In this document: positions 1 to 7,902 of the stretch, one piece after another
Layout of the letters: each line of letters opens with the position of its first letter
Numbering within the stretch: position 1 is the first letter of the stretch
Origin: an uncultured Collinsella sp.
Lineage (GTDB): Bacteria > Actinomycetota > Coriobacteriia > Coriobacteriales > Coriobacteriaceae
Assembly: GCA_902493515.1 (NCBI GenBank)
Contig: CABUPE010000038.1
Location: 1-19,969, forward strand
Reading direction: 5' to 3'
DNA: 19,969 bases
Notes under the pieces: model-generated
Told to the model about the DNA's origin: nothing
The model's input: the letters and a program-made list of their open reading frames with translations, nothing else
Database searches by the model: none
Position numbers and translations under genes: made by a program

Positions 1-16
1 GCGCAACGCGTTGCGC
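1..16. repeat. 16-nt perfect palindrome at window edge
   Basis: GCGCAACGCGTTGCGC is its own reverse complement. It could be an operator or part of a hairpin belonging to the gene left of the window. The context is cut off, so no function is assigned. Nothing else is seen between it and the hisS promoter region. Confidence 0.4.
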
Positions 17-113
17 TGAGTCCTGAGGCTGTTGCAATGAAAATGAGAATCAAGGAACGAGTCCCCATACCCTCGTTCGGTCAGACGCACCGCCGCTGTT
101 TGTGTTTGTGCCG

Positions 114-119
114 TATAAT
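114..119 (+). promoter_or_regulatory. Candidate -10 box for hisS
   Basis: A consensus TATAAT lies 42 nt upstream of the hisS ATG. No good -35 hexamer is visible at 16-18 nt spacing, so recognition may rely on the -10 or on an activator. No T-box leader features (specifier loop, conserved T-box sequence, terminator/antiterminator) are seen between it and the gene. Confidence 0.5.
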
Positions 120-161
120 GTCCACTACCTATGACGCGATACAAAAGAAAGGTGTTTGCCC

Positions 162-1475
162 ATGCAGGCACAGAAGGCGGAGGGAACCCGCGACCTTATC
201 GGCGCCGAGATGCGCGCCTGGCAAAAGATGCAGCAGATTGCGGCCGGCGTGTTCGAGCCGTTTGGTTTTAAGCCCATCGAGACGCCCGCGATCGAGCAGG
301 TTGACGTGTTTGTCCACGGTATCGGCCAGTCGACCGACGTCGTGCGCAAGGAGATGTTCCGCGTCTTTAGCGGTGCCAACCTGGAGCGCGTCTTTACCGA
401 GGGCACCGACACCAAGCTCAAGCCCAAGCAGCGCCTGGCGCTTCGCCCCGAGGGCACGGCCGGCGTGGTGCGCGCTGTCGTCGAGAACAACCTGGTGCCC
501 CAGGGCTCCACGCCGTTTAAGGCGTACTACGCCGAGGCCATGTTCCGCGGCGAGCGTCCCCAGAAGGGCCGCCTGCGCCAGTTCCACCAGGTGGGCATCG
601 AGTGGCTCGGCGCTCCCGATCCGGCGGCAGACGCCGAGTGCATCATCATGCTCATGGAGTTTTACAAGCGCCTGGGCTTCGATCTTTCCAAGCTTCGTCT
701 GCTCATTAACTCGATGGGCGACGCTCAGTGCCGTCCGGCTTACCGCGAGCAAGTCAAGCAGTTTATCCTCGATCACGCAGACGAGATGTGCGATGAGTGC
801 CGCGAGCGCGCCGAGCTCAACCCGCTGCGTGCCTTTGACTGCAAGAACGACCACTGCCGCGAGATCATGGCCGAGGCTCCGCTGATGGGTGACAATCTGT
901 GCGATGAGTGCCGCGAGCACTACGAGCAAGTCAAGCGCTATCTGGATGCCGCCGGTATCGAGTATGTCGAGGATCCCACCTTGGTGCGCGGCCTGGACTA
1001 CTACACCCGTACTGTCTTTGAGGTCGAGGCCCCTGGCGCCGGCGTCGGCTCCATCGGCGGCGGCGGCCGCTACGATGGCCTCGTCGAGCTCGAGGGCGGC
1101 AAGCCCACGGCAGGCGTCGGCTTCGCCGTCGGTTTTGAGCGCGCCCTGCTGGCCCTGCAGGCCTTTGGCAGCGACCTGGGTGCCGAGGAGGTCCCGTGCG
1201 TCTACGTCGCCAATGCCGGCAAGGAGCTGCGTCAGAACGTCTTTACCATTACGCAGCAGCTTCGCGCCGCAGGGATTGTGACCGAGGCCGACTATCAGGG
1301 CCGTTCGCTCAAGGCCCAGTTTAAGCAGGCCGATAAGGTAGGCGCCAAGCTCATCCTGGTCCTGGGCGGCGACGAGCTTGCCGCCGGCAAGGTCAAGGTG
1401 CGCGACATGCAGAGCCATGACGAGGTTCTCGTCGATCTGGCCAACGTCGTCGAGGCGGTTCGCGAGCGTCTGTAG
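162..1475 (+). CDS. hisS: Histidyl-tRNA synthetase
   Basis: This enzyme charges tRNA-His with histidine in the cytoplasm (class IIa synthetase). The 437-residue protein has the expected length and motifs. LRPEGTAGVVRA lies near residue 97, motif 2 (FRGERP...RLRQFHQVGIE) near 130-150, the histidine-binding RGLDYYTRTVFE near 276, and motif 3 (GVGFAVGFERALLAL) near 320. The mid-protein cysteine-containing insertion (CDECRERAELNPLRAFDC) and the C-terminal anticodon-binding domain are also typical. A TTG at 156 is in frame, but ATG 162 is preferred. It has an AAAGAAAGG ribosome-binding site about 9 nt upstream and begins with the usual MQAQKAEGTRDL. The gene appears monocistronic, because ppc follows after 258 nt with its own -10 box. 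Confidence 0.97.
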   Translation: MQAQKAEGTRDLIGAEMRAWQKMQQIAAGVFEPFGFKPIETPAIEQVDVFVHGIGQSTDVVRKEMFRVFSGANLERVFTEGTDTKLKPKQRLALRPEGTAGVVRAVVENNLVPQGSTPFKAYYAEAMFRGERPQKGRLRQFHQVGIEWLGAPDPAADAECIIMLMEFYKRLGFDLSKLRLLINSMGDAQCRPAYREQVKQFILDHADEMCDECRERAELNPLRAFDCKNDHCREIMAEAPLMGDNLCDECREHYEQVKRYLDAAGIEYVEDPTLVRGLDYYTRTVFEVEAPGAGVGSIGGGGRYDGLVELEGGKPTAGVGFAVGFERALLALQAFGSDLGAEEVPCVYVANAGKELRQNVFTITQQLRAAGIVTEADYQGRSLKAQFKQADKVGAKLILVLGGDELAAGKVKVRDMQSHDEVLVDLANVVEAVRERL

Positions 1476-1545
1476 CGCATGATTTTTGAGCTGCGGACCC
1501 GCTAACATGTCCCGCTCGCGACGAGCTATTGTTACGGGGGTGTTT

Positions 1546-1557
1546 CGCATTTATGCG
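1546..1557. repeat. Small inverted repeat in hisS-ppc gap
   Basis: CGCAT-TT-ATGCG forms a 5-bp dyad in the 258-nt gap after hisS. A second small dyad, GCTCG-CGA-CGAGC, lies near 1514-1526. Neither is followed by a clear T-run, so a hisS terminator is not convincing. Either could be a weak hairpin or a protein site. Confidence 0.25.
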
Positions 1558-1629
1558 GAATGCCCTCGCTTGCATATGCCGCCCACCGAGAAATACGACC
1601 ATTTGGGGCAAAAACCCTTGCAATGCAGA

Positions 1630-1673
1630 AAATACTTTTGTGTGGTAAAGCGCAATCAGTGTCGAAAGTATTT
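1630..1673. promoter_or_regulatory. Inverted repeat upstream of ppc, possible operator
   Basis: AAATACTTT (1630-1638) and AAAGTATTT (1665-1673) are exact inverted copies, 35 nt centre to centre. The downstream copy lies where the -35 of the TATAAT at 1684 would be. A third GAAATAC-like half-site occurs near 1589. The arrangement resembles paired sites for a dimeric regulator, but the regulator cannot be named. Confidence 0.4.
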
Positions 1674-1683
1674 CTCAAGCGCC

Positions 1684-1689
1684 TATAAT
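1684..1689 (+). promoter_or_regulatory. Candidate -10 box for ppc
   Basis: A consensus TATAAT lies about 45 nt upstream of the ppc start. The -35 region (TGTCGA or GTCGAA) is poor and overlaps the AAAGTATTT arm of the inverted repeat. The promoter is therefore probably regulated or activator-dependent. Confidence 0.5.
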
Positions 1690-1733
1690 GAATACCGCAT
1701 GTTACGTGCATAGAAGGAGGAATGGGAGGAAAC

Positions 1734-4547
1734 GTGGCTGAGAACCTAAGCAACCAGTCTGTACCCGAAGCCGCGGCGCGCGTCGCTGCCGTGGTCAACC
1801 GCCTCGTTAACCGAATCGGCTCGAATGCCGAGTCCAGGGAGCGTCTCGCCGAGATCGAGATCCCCGAGGAGCTGCGCGATAATCTGGCGCTGTTCCTGCG
1901 CCTGGAACGTCGTGTGCTTAGCGAGTATGATCCCGAGATCGCGGACCTGTTCGACAAGATTTTGACAGCCGAGATTGTGGTCAATGCTGGCAACCCCGGT
2001 AGCCGCGCTGCCGACGAGTCCGTTGACGAACAGGGCGTGCCCACTGCCGACGAGCCCACCGCCGTGGCGTTTCGCGAAGTCGTCGATTTGATTGACAGCC
2101 TGCCGCTTGATAAGCAGCAGGTCATCGTTCGCGCCTTTACGAGCTTCTTCCACTTGGCAAACCTGTCGGAGGAGAACTACCGTGTGGCGCAGCTGCGCGA
2201 GCGCGAGGCCGGTGCGTCGACCGATACCGAGGTCGATCCCGCCAACGAACTCACCGTCGCCTATCACCAGTTGGTAAACGAGATGGGCGTCGAGGGTGCC
2301 AATGAGCTGCTCGGCAAGCTCGAGTTCCACCCTGTCTTTACCGCACATCCCACCGAGGCCCGTCGTAAGGCCGTCGAGGGCAAGATTCGCCGTATCTCCA
2401 ACCTGCTGGAGGAGCGTCCGCGTTTGGGCGGCTCCGACCTGGTGGAGAACGAGCGCCATATGCTGCAGGAGATCGACGCCCTGGTGCGTACGAGCCCCAT
2501 CGCGCTCAAGAAGCCCACGCCGGTCGAGGAAGCCGATACCATCATCGACATCTTCGATAACACGCTGTTCGACGTTATCCCCGTCATCTACCGTCGTTTT
2601 GACGACTGGGTGCTGGGCGACAAGGCCGGTACCGTGCCGCCGCTGTGCCCGGCGTTCTTCCATCCCGGCAGCTGGATCGGCTCCGACCGCGACGGCAACC
2701 CCAACGTCACCGCCAAGGTGAGCCGCGAAGTCGCCGCCAAGTACTTCACTCACATGGTGCTCAAGCTCGAGGACAAGTGCCGCCGCATCGGCCACAACCT
2801 CACGCTCGAGGCCACCTACAGCAAGCCTTCTGCCGAGCTCATTAACCTGTGGAACCATCAGGTCGAGATGAGCCCTCGTTACACGGCCCGCGCCGAGCTG
2901 ATCTCCGAGCACGAGCCGCATCGCGCCGTCATGCTCGTCATGGCCGACCGCCTGAACGCCACCGTGCGCCGCATCACCGACACCATGTACCACAGCGCCG
3001 ACGAGTTCCTGGATGACCTGCGCGTCGTCCAGCGTTCGCTTGCTGCCTGCGGTGCCGTCCGTGCCGCCTACGGTCCGGTCCAAACCATCATCTGGCAGGT
3101 CGAGTCCTTCGGCTTCCATATGGTCGAGATGGAGTTCCGTCAGCACTCCGTGGTGCACGCCCGCGCCCTCAAGGATATCCACGAGAACGGTATCCATGGT
3201 GACCTGCAGCCCATGACGCGCGAGGTCATCGACACCTTCCGTGCCATCGGTTCCATCCAAAAGCGCTACGGCAAGAAGATGGCACACCGCTACATCATCT
3301 CGTTTACCAAGAGTGCCCAGCATGTGGCCGACGTCTTTGAGCTGGCCCACCTGTCCTTCGCACACGAGGAAGACGTTCCCGAGCTCGACGTGATCCCGCT
3401 GTTCGAGCAGCTCGAGGACCTCGAGGGCTGCGTTGACGTGCTCGACCAGATGCTTACGCTGCCCGTGGTGCAAAAGCGCCTTGCCCAGACCAACCGCCGC
3501 ATGGAGGTCATGCTGGGCTATTCCGACTCTTCCAAGGATGCCGGTCCTACCACGGCCATGCTCGCGCTGCACTCCGCGCAGGAGCGCATCGCCAAGTGGG
3601 CAGAGAAGAACGATATCGACCTGGTGCTCATGCACGGTCGCGGCGGTGCCGTGGGCCGTGGCGGCGGCCCGGCCAACAAGGCCGTGCTGGCGCAGCCCAA
3701 GGGTTCGGTCAACTGCTACTTTAAGCTCACCGAGCAGGGCGAAGTCATCTTTGCCCGTTACGGCAACCGCACGCTGGCTCAGCGCCATGTTGAGTCCGTT
3801 GCCGCCGCAACGCTTTTGCAGTCGGCCCCGAGTGTCGAGAAGACCAACACCGAGACCACGCAGAAGTTCTGGGATATGGCCGAGAAGCTCAACACTGCAA
3901 GCCACGAACGCTATCTGGACCTGCTGAACACCGAGGACTTTACACCGTGGTTCTCGACCGTGACGCCGCTGACCGAGGTCGGTCTGCTGCCGATCGGCTC
4001 GCGTCCCGCCAAGCGCGGTCTGGGCGCCAAGTCGCTCGATGACCTGCGTACCATCCCGTGGATCTTCAGCTGGAGCCAGGCGCGCATCAATCTGGCCGCT
4101 TGGTACGGCCTGGGTACCGCCTGCGAGCAGTTTGGCGATCTGGACCAGCTTAAGGCTGCCTACCAGGAGTGGCCGTTCTTCCGCACCTTTATCGACAACA
4201 TCGAGATGTCGATCGCCAAGACCGACCAGCGCATCGCCAAGATGTATCTGCACCTGGGCGATCGCCAGGATCTGTCCGAGAAGGTCTTTACCGAGATGCA
4301 GCTCACGCGTAAGTGGGTCCTTGCCATCGTTGGTGACGAGTGGCCGCTGCAGCGCCGCCGCGTGCTCGGCTGCGCCGTTCGCGTGCGTAACCCCTATGTC
4401 GACGCCCTGTCCATCGCCCAGGTTCGCGCCCTTCGCGAGGTGCGTATGAACCAGGACGAGATGGCCGAGGAGAAGAAGGCCGAGTACATGAGCCTGATTC
4501 TTTCGACTGTGACCGGCGTCTCGGCAGGTCTGCAGAACACGGGGTAA
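1734..4547 (+). CDS. ppc: Phosphoenolpyruvate carboxylase
   Basis: This cytoplasmic anaplerotic enzyme carboxylates PEP with bicarbonate to give oxaloacetate and phosphate. In a fermenter it feeds the reductive branch of the TCA cycle and aspartate synthesis. The protein is about 937 residues, within the usual family range. The catalytic-histidine motif FTAHPTEARR has its His at 205. GSWIGSDRDGNPNVT lies near 322, GYSDSSKDAG at about 595-604, and HGRGGAVGRGGG at about 634-645. The C-terminus ends in the typical QNTG. The start is ambiguous. GTG 1734 follows GGGAGGA by about 4 nt. ATG 1722 (4 residues longer) is only 1 nt from AGGAGG, which is too close for normal initiation. The gene is monocistronic and is followed by the nested inverted-repeat element. 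Confidence 0.97.
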   Translation: MAENLSNQSVPEAAARVAAVVNRLVNRIGSNAESRERLAEIEIPEELRDNLALFLRLERRVLSEYDPEIADLFDKILTAEIVVNAGNPGSRAADESVDEQGVPTADEPTAVAFREVVDLIDSLPLDKQQVIVRAFTSFFHLANLSEENYRVAQLREREAGASTDTEVDPANELTVAYHQLVNEMGVEGANELLGKLEFHPVFTAHPTEARRKAVEGKIRRISNLLEERPRLGGSDLVENERHMLQEIDALVRTSPIALKKPTPVEEADTIIDIFDNTLFDVIPVIYRRFDDWVLGDKAGTVPPLCPAFFHPGSWIGSDRDGNPNVTAKVSREVAAKYFTHMVLKLEDKCRRIGHNLTLEATYSKPSAELINLWNHQVEMSPRYTARAELISEHEPHRAVMLVMADRLNATVRRITDTMYHSADEFLDDLRVVQRSLAACGAVRAAYGPVQTIIWQVESFGFHMVEMEFRQHSVVHARALKDIHENGIHGDLQPMTREVIDTFRAIGSIQKRYGKKMAHRYIISFTKSAQHVADVFELAHLSFAHEEDVPELDVIPLFEQLEDLEGCVDVLDQMLTLPVVQKRLAQTNRRMEVMLGYSDSSKDAGPTTAMLALHSAQERIAKWAEKNDIDLVLMHGRGGAVGRGGGPANKAVLAQPKGSVNCYFKLTEQGEVIFARYGNRTLAQRHVESVAAATLLQSAPSVEKTNTETTQKFWDMAEKLNTASHERYLDLLNTEDFTPWFSTVTPLTEVGLLPIGSRPAKRGLGAKSLDDLRTIPWIFSWSQARINLAAWYGLGTACEQFGDLDQLKAAYQEWPFFRTFIDNIEMSIAKTDQRIAKMYLHLGDRQDLSEKVFTEMQLTRKWVLAIVGDEWPLQRRRVLGCAVRVRNPYVDALSIAQVRALREVRMNQDEMAEEKKAEYMSLILSTVTGVSAGLQNTG

Positions 4548-4571
4548 TCGATAGCCCTGTAGTCGTTGTCC

Positions 4572-4698
4572 GGGGCCGCCGTTTGTTTTCTTTCCGGCGC
4601 GTCCTCGGACATGCAAGAAGCCCTCGCTGCGCACTTCGTGCGGCGAGGGCTTCTTGCGTCCTGCGGAATGCGCCGGAAAGAAAACAAACGGCGGCCCC
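4572..4698 (+). repeat. Nested inverted-repeat element R1
   Basis: Perfect 29-nt outer arms (4572-4600 and 4670-4698) enclose 69 nt. Inside are a left shoulder GTCCTCGGACAT (4601-4612), a long hairpin at 4613-4657 with a TTC loop and a 2-nt bulge, and a right shoulder GTCCTGCGGAAT (4658-4669). It sits just after ppc. No U-run follows either stem, so it is not a standard intrinsic terminator. The core is shared with the element at 7622-7746, but the outer arms are unrelated in sequence. Confidence 0.9.
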
Positions 4699-4730
4699 TA
4701 CGATGTCCGGTCTTCGGTGGATTACTTGCT

Positions 4731-4965
4731 GGGGAAATAAAGGCGCGCTTCGCGCGTTTGGAAAGGGCTTCGTGCTGCGGAATGCATTCAGGGGGAAACC
4801 CATCGGGTTCCTTCGTCCTCGGTTTTCAGGGATTAAAGCTGATGAAAATAAAGTGCGCTTCGCGCCTAATGTGGAGTGCGGCGAGGGCTTCTTGCGTCCT
4901 GTGGAGTGTGCCTAAAAGTAAACCTATGGCGGGCCCTGCGATGTCCGACCTTTGGCGAATCAGCC
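4731..4965 (+). repeat. Decayed partial copies of the R1 element
   Basis: Two diverged right-half copies follow R1. One begins near 4731 (AAATAAAG then GCGCGCTTCGCGCG, later GGGCTTCGTG and CTGCGGAATGC). The other begins near 4850 (AAATAAAG then GTGCGCTTCGCGC), and from 4877 matches R1 over about 26 identical bases. The second copy also keeps the flank CGATGTCCG seen just outside R1, so the duplication carried flanking sequence. These copies cannot form the complete nested structure. Confidence 0.65.
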
Positions 4966-5541
4966 GCTGGGTGAGGGTGGTGCTTGGGGCGACGTGCAAA
5001 AAACGGAGTTTTCAGCAGCCAAAGATTGATGCATAAGGCCATAGCCGGCTTTCGCTACCTTTGTTGATGCTTTTGCACGACAATTGGGCCTTGGCGATGC
5101 CCGTATATGGCTGGTTTCTCGCCGCATGCTATCCAGATGGGACGAGTCATGAGGACTATCTACCTTTTGAAAGACTTTTGACACCAAAATCTTATCCCGC
5201 GATGCTGAATACTCGCAAAAATGCACGCTCCGGAGGGTACTACCCTGTTACGGCTAGAAATCCATGCGCCATTTTATGCAATTAGTTGACGTATTTATAC
5301 AAGATGACTTACGCGCGCATGCCATCGGGGTGAACGTTCGTCTCGGCATTGCGTTGACCATCCTGCCCATAGTGTCTTTTACAGGCGGCTGCGGTTCCGT
5401 TTGGGATCGCGGCCGTTTTGTTGTGGGTCAAATATGAACGTTGTGTTAATGACTCGGTGGACGGTGGCGTTTTTCGGTGAGCGGCGTATCCTTCCAACGG
5501 TTTATCTAGTGTGTCAGTTGAAAGGAAGAGGGCGCTCGTCA
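4966..5541. other. Gene-poor stretch upstream of larA
   Basis: No credible gene is seen. Short open frames such as 5061-5285 lack a good ribosome-binding site and recognisable protein features. The base composition is more AT-rich than the neighbours. A perfect TTGACA occurs at 5178-5183 but has no convincing -10 at the right spacing. TTGACG (5286) and TTGACC (5353) are further weak -35 candidates. AACGTT occurs near 5333 and 5434. The larA promoter and any operator should lie here, but I cannot fix them. Confidence 0.4.
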
Positions 5542-6819
5542 TTGTTTGAATGTGAACTGCCGTTTGACCACAAGACGTTGCATCTGGAGCTCGAGGATAA
5601 GAACTTTGCAGGTGTGATGGAAGGTCATCAAAACGAGTTTAAGACCACGAAATCGCAGGAAGAGCTGGTGGAGGAGTCACTTGCCAACCCTTACGGCTCG
5701 CCTTCGCTCGAGGAGCTCTGTGCTGGCAAGAAGGATATCGTCATCATTAGCTCCGACCATACGCGTCCCGTTCCTTCGCGTGTGACGATGCCTATTCTGC
5801 TGCATCACATCCATTCTGCTGCGCCTGAAGCGCGCGTTCGCATTCTGGTTGCTACGGGTATGCATCGTTCGCCGACGCACGAGGAGCTCGTCAACAAGTA
5901 CGGCGAGGAGATCGTTGCCAACGAGGAAATCGTTATGCACGTCGCGACTGACGACAGCATGATGAAAAAGATCGGCACCCTGCCTTCTGGCGGCGAGTGC
6001 ATCATCAACAAGATTGCGGCCGATTGCGATCTGCTGCTTGCCGAGGGCTTTATTGAGCCGCACTTCTTTGCTGGCTTCTCTGGCAGCCGCAAGTCCGTGC
6101 TGCCCGGCATTGCCAGCTATAAGACCATCATGTACAACCATAACGGTCAGTTTGTGAACGATTCCCATTCGCGTGCCGGCAACCTGTGCCACAACCACGT
6201 GAGCGAGGACATGTTTGCCGCTGCCGAGATGGCTCACCTTGCCTTTGTGCTTAACGTGGTGCTCAACGGCAAGCACGAGGTCATCGGCTCCTTTGCCGGC
6301 GATATCCACAAGGCGCACGAGGCTGGCTGCGAGTTCGTGAAGAGCCTTGCCGGCGTTGAGCCCGTTGAGTGCGAGATTGCCATCACCACCAACGGCGGCT
6401 ACCCGCTCGACCAGAACATCTACCAGGCCGTGAAGGGCATGTGCTCTGCCGAGGCCACGCTTCCCGAGGGCGGCGTGATTATTGATGTCGCCGGTTGCGC
6501 CGACGGTCACGGTGGCGAAGGCTTCTATCACAACATCGCCGACAACGATCCGGCGGAGTTTGAGCGCGCCTGCATCGACCGTCCTAAGGACGAGACCCTG
6601 CCCGACCAGTGGACGAGCCAGATTTTCGCCCGCATCCTGGCGCATCACCCTGTGATTATGGTCACCGACCTGTGCGATCACCAGATGCTCAAGGATATGC
6701 ACATGACGCCGGTCAACACTATCGAGGAGGCGCTCAAGCTCGCCTTTGAGATGAAGGGTGCCGATGCCAAGGTTGCCGTCATTCCCGATGGCCTGGGCGT
6801 TGTCGTCGCGCAGCACTAG
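5542..6819 (+). CDS. larA: Lactate racemase (nickel-pincer enzyme)
   Basis: LarA interconverts D- and L-lactate using a nickel-pincer nucleotide bound to a lysine. With the TTG start at 5542 the protein has 425 residues. Every key residue then falls at the Lactiplantibacillus plantarum LarA number: D72/R75 in DHTRP, H108 in ATGMH, H174, K184 (the cofactor-linking lysine, in GFSGSRKSVLPG), H200, and Q295/K298 in YQAVK. This fixes both the function and the start. The open frame runs back to a TTG at 5401, but those 47 residues do not look like LarA. AAGGAAGAGGG lies about 11 nt upstream of TTG 5542. The channel gene follows after 49 nt, probably in one operon. Because related LarA homologues use other 2-hydroxyacids, the lactate call is likely but not absolute. 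Confidence 0.93.
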   Translation: MFECELPFDHKTLHLELEDKNFAGVMEGHQNEFKTTKSQEELVEESLANPYGSPSLEELCAGKKDIVIISSDHTRPVPSRVTMPILLHHIHSAAPEARVRILVATGMHRSPTHEELVNKYGEEIVANEEIVMHVATDDSMMKKIGTLPSGGECIINKIAADCDLLLAEGFIEPHFFAGFSGSRKSVLPGIASYKTIMYNHNGQFVNDSHSRAGNLCHNHVSEDMFAAAEMAHLAFVLNVVLNGKHEVIGSFAGDIHKAHEAGCEFVKSLAGVEPVECEIAITTNGGYPLDQNIYQAVKGMCSAEATLPEGGVIIDVAGCADGHGGEGFYHNIADNDPAEFERACIDRPKDETLPDQWTSQIFARILAHHPVIMVTDLCDHQMLKDMHMTPVNTIEEALKLAFEMKGADAKVAVIPDGLGVVVAQH

Positions 6820-6868
6820 TGCACGGCCCAAACGAATCGTTTATAACCGACAAGAAAGATAAGGTTTT

Positions 6869-7600
6869 ATGCTTACCAAACTCCTCTGCGAATTCGGCGC
6901 AACGGCCCTCATGATCATCTTTGGCGTGGGCGTACACTGCGATACCGTGCTTAAGGGCACCAAGTATCAGGGCTCCGGCCACATGTTTGCCATCACCACC
7001 TGGTCTTTTGGCATCTCGGTCGCTCTGTTTATCTTTGGCGGCGCCGTGTGCATGAACCCCGCCATGGTGCTTGCCCAGTGCATCGTAGGCCTGGTGCCGT
7101 GGAGCAGCTGCATTCCCTTCATGATTGCCGATATGCTCGGCGGCTTTGCGGGCGCCGTGATCGCGTGGTTGATGTATGCCGATGAGTTCAAGGCTTCCGA
7201 TGGCGTCGTCGACCCCATTGCCCAGCGCAACATCTTCTCGACCAACCCCACCACCGAGGGTACGAACTACGCCCGTAACTTCTTCTGCGAGGCTATCTGC
7301 ACCTTTGTGTTCATCAGCGCCATCCTCGCTGCCGCTAGCCGCGCCGGCGAGAACGTTCTGATGCTCGCCATCTGCGTCGGCCTGATCGTTTGGGCCGTTG
7401 GCATGGGCATGGGCGGCATCACCGGCTTCGCCATGAACCAGGCTCGTGACCTTGGTCCTCGCATGGCCTATCAGGTGCTGCCGATCAAGAACAAGGCTGA
7501 CAACAACTGGAAGTACGGCCTGCTCGTTCCTGGCATCGCTCCGTTTGTCGGTGCCGCTCTGGCTGCACTGTTTGTGCACGGTTTCTTGGGCATGTTCTAG
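6869..7600 (+). CDS. larD: MIP-family channel, LarD/GlpF-like lactate facilitator
   Basis: This 243-residue membrane protein of the aquaporin/glycerol-facilitator family has six hydrophobic spans and two half-helix loops. The first loop carries NPA (N63-P64-A65), in the context CMNPA instead of the usual HLNPA. The second reads GFAMNQARDLGPR, so the canonical proline of NPA is glutamine (Q191), while the selectivity-filter arginine (R193) is kept. It lies 49 nt after larA. In L. plantarum the lar operon also carries a GlpF-like channel, LarD, which moves lactic acid. By context I infer lactate/lactic acid facilitation, but glycerol transport cannot be excluded. AAGG lies just before ATG 6869. 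Element R2 follows the stop codon. Confidence 0.85.
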   Translation: MLTKLLCEFGATALMIIFGVGVHCDTVLKGTKYQGSGHMFAITTWSFGISVALFIFGGAVCMNPAMVLAQCIVGLVPWSSCIPFMIADMLGGFAGAVIAWLMYADEFKASDGVVDPIAQRNIFSTNPTTEGTNYARNFFCEAICTFVFISAILAAASRAGENVLMLAICVGLIVWAVGMGMGGITGFAMNQARDLGPRMAYQVLPIKNKADNNWKYGLLVPGIAPFVGAALAALFVHGFLGMF

Positions 7601-7621
7601 TCCAAGGCTACATAGTTGTCC

Positions 7622-7746
7622 GCTGTCCGCATGGGGTAACTTCCCAGCGCGTCCTCGGACATGAAAGAACCCCCGCTGCGCACTTCGTGCGGCGGGGGTT
7701 CTTTCGTCCTGCGGAATGCGCTGGGAAGTTACCCCATGCGGACAGC
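7622..7746 (+). repeat. Nested inverted-repeat element R2
   Basis: Perfect 29-nt outer arms (7622-7650 and 7718-7746) enclose 67 nt. The inner part has the same shoulders as R1 (GTCCTCGGACAT and GTCCTGCGGAAT) and the same 20-nt apical segment. The flanking hairpin stem differs from R1, with compensating changes on both sides (hairpin 7663-7705). It lies between the convergent larD and tetR genes, in the same orientation relative to its upstream gene as R1 after ppc. No U-run follows it. Confidence 0.9.
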
Positions 7747-7902
7747 TGCGGGATCTTAGTCGCGTTGGAACAAGCAACCCGACATATATATCTGAATTTG
7801 GATGGGAGGGGCTTGTTGCTGGTAGGGGCGTTGAAGTGCGAGTGACGCTTTGGGATGCGTGGCGGCCTGGGTTGGGGCGATGCTTTGGGATGAGGTTCTT
7901 AC

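Noticed and set aside
1746..4634. A 962-residue open frame on the - strand opposite ppc
   Set aside because: Same cause: codon bias of ppc keeps the antisense frame open. No protein family features were seen.
4572..4698. R1 as an ordinary Rho-independent terminator
   Set aside because: Neither the inner nor the outer stem is followed by a U-run, and the nested shoulders are unlike a simple terminator.
5061..5285. A 74-residue open frame in the larA upstream gap
   Set aside because: It has no ribosome-binding site, no recognisable motif and atypical codon use. It is treated as noncoding.
4966..5541. A nickel/cobalt-sensing riboswitch upstream of larA
   Set aside because: I could not find the conserved repeated G-rich helices of that class. 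The region shows no clear compact fold by eye.
5401..5541. A 47-residue N-terminal extension of LarA starting at TTG 5401
   Set aside because: These residues do not resemble LarA, and the catalytic residues fall at the reference numbers only when the start is 5542.
4572..7746. R1 and R2 as two ends or copies of a miniature transposon
   Set aside because: Outer arms differ completely between copies, there is no transposase, and no target-site duplication was seen.
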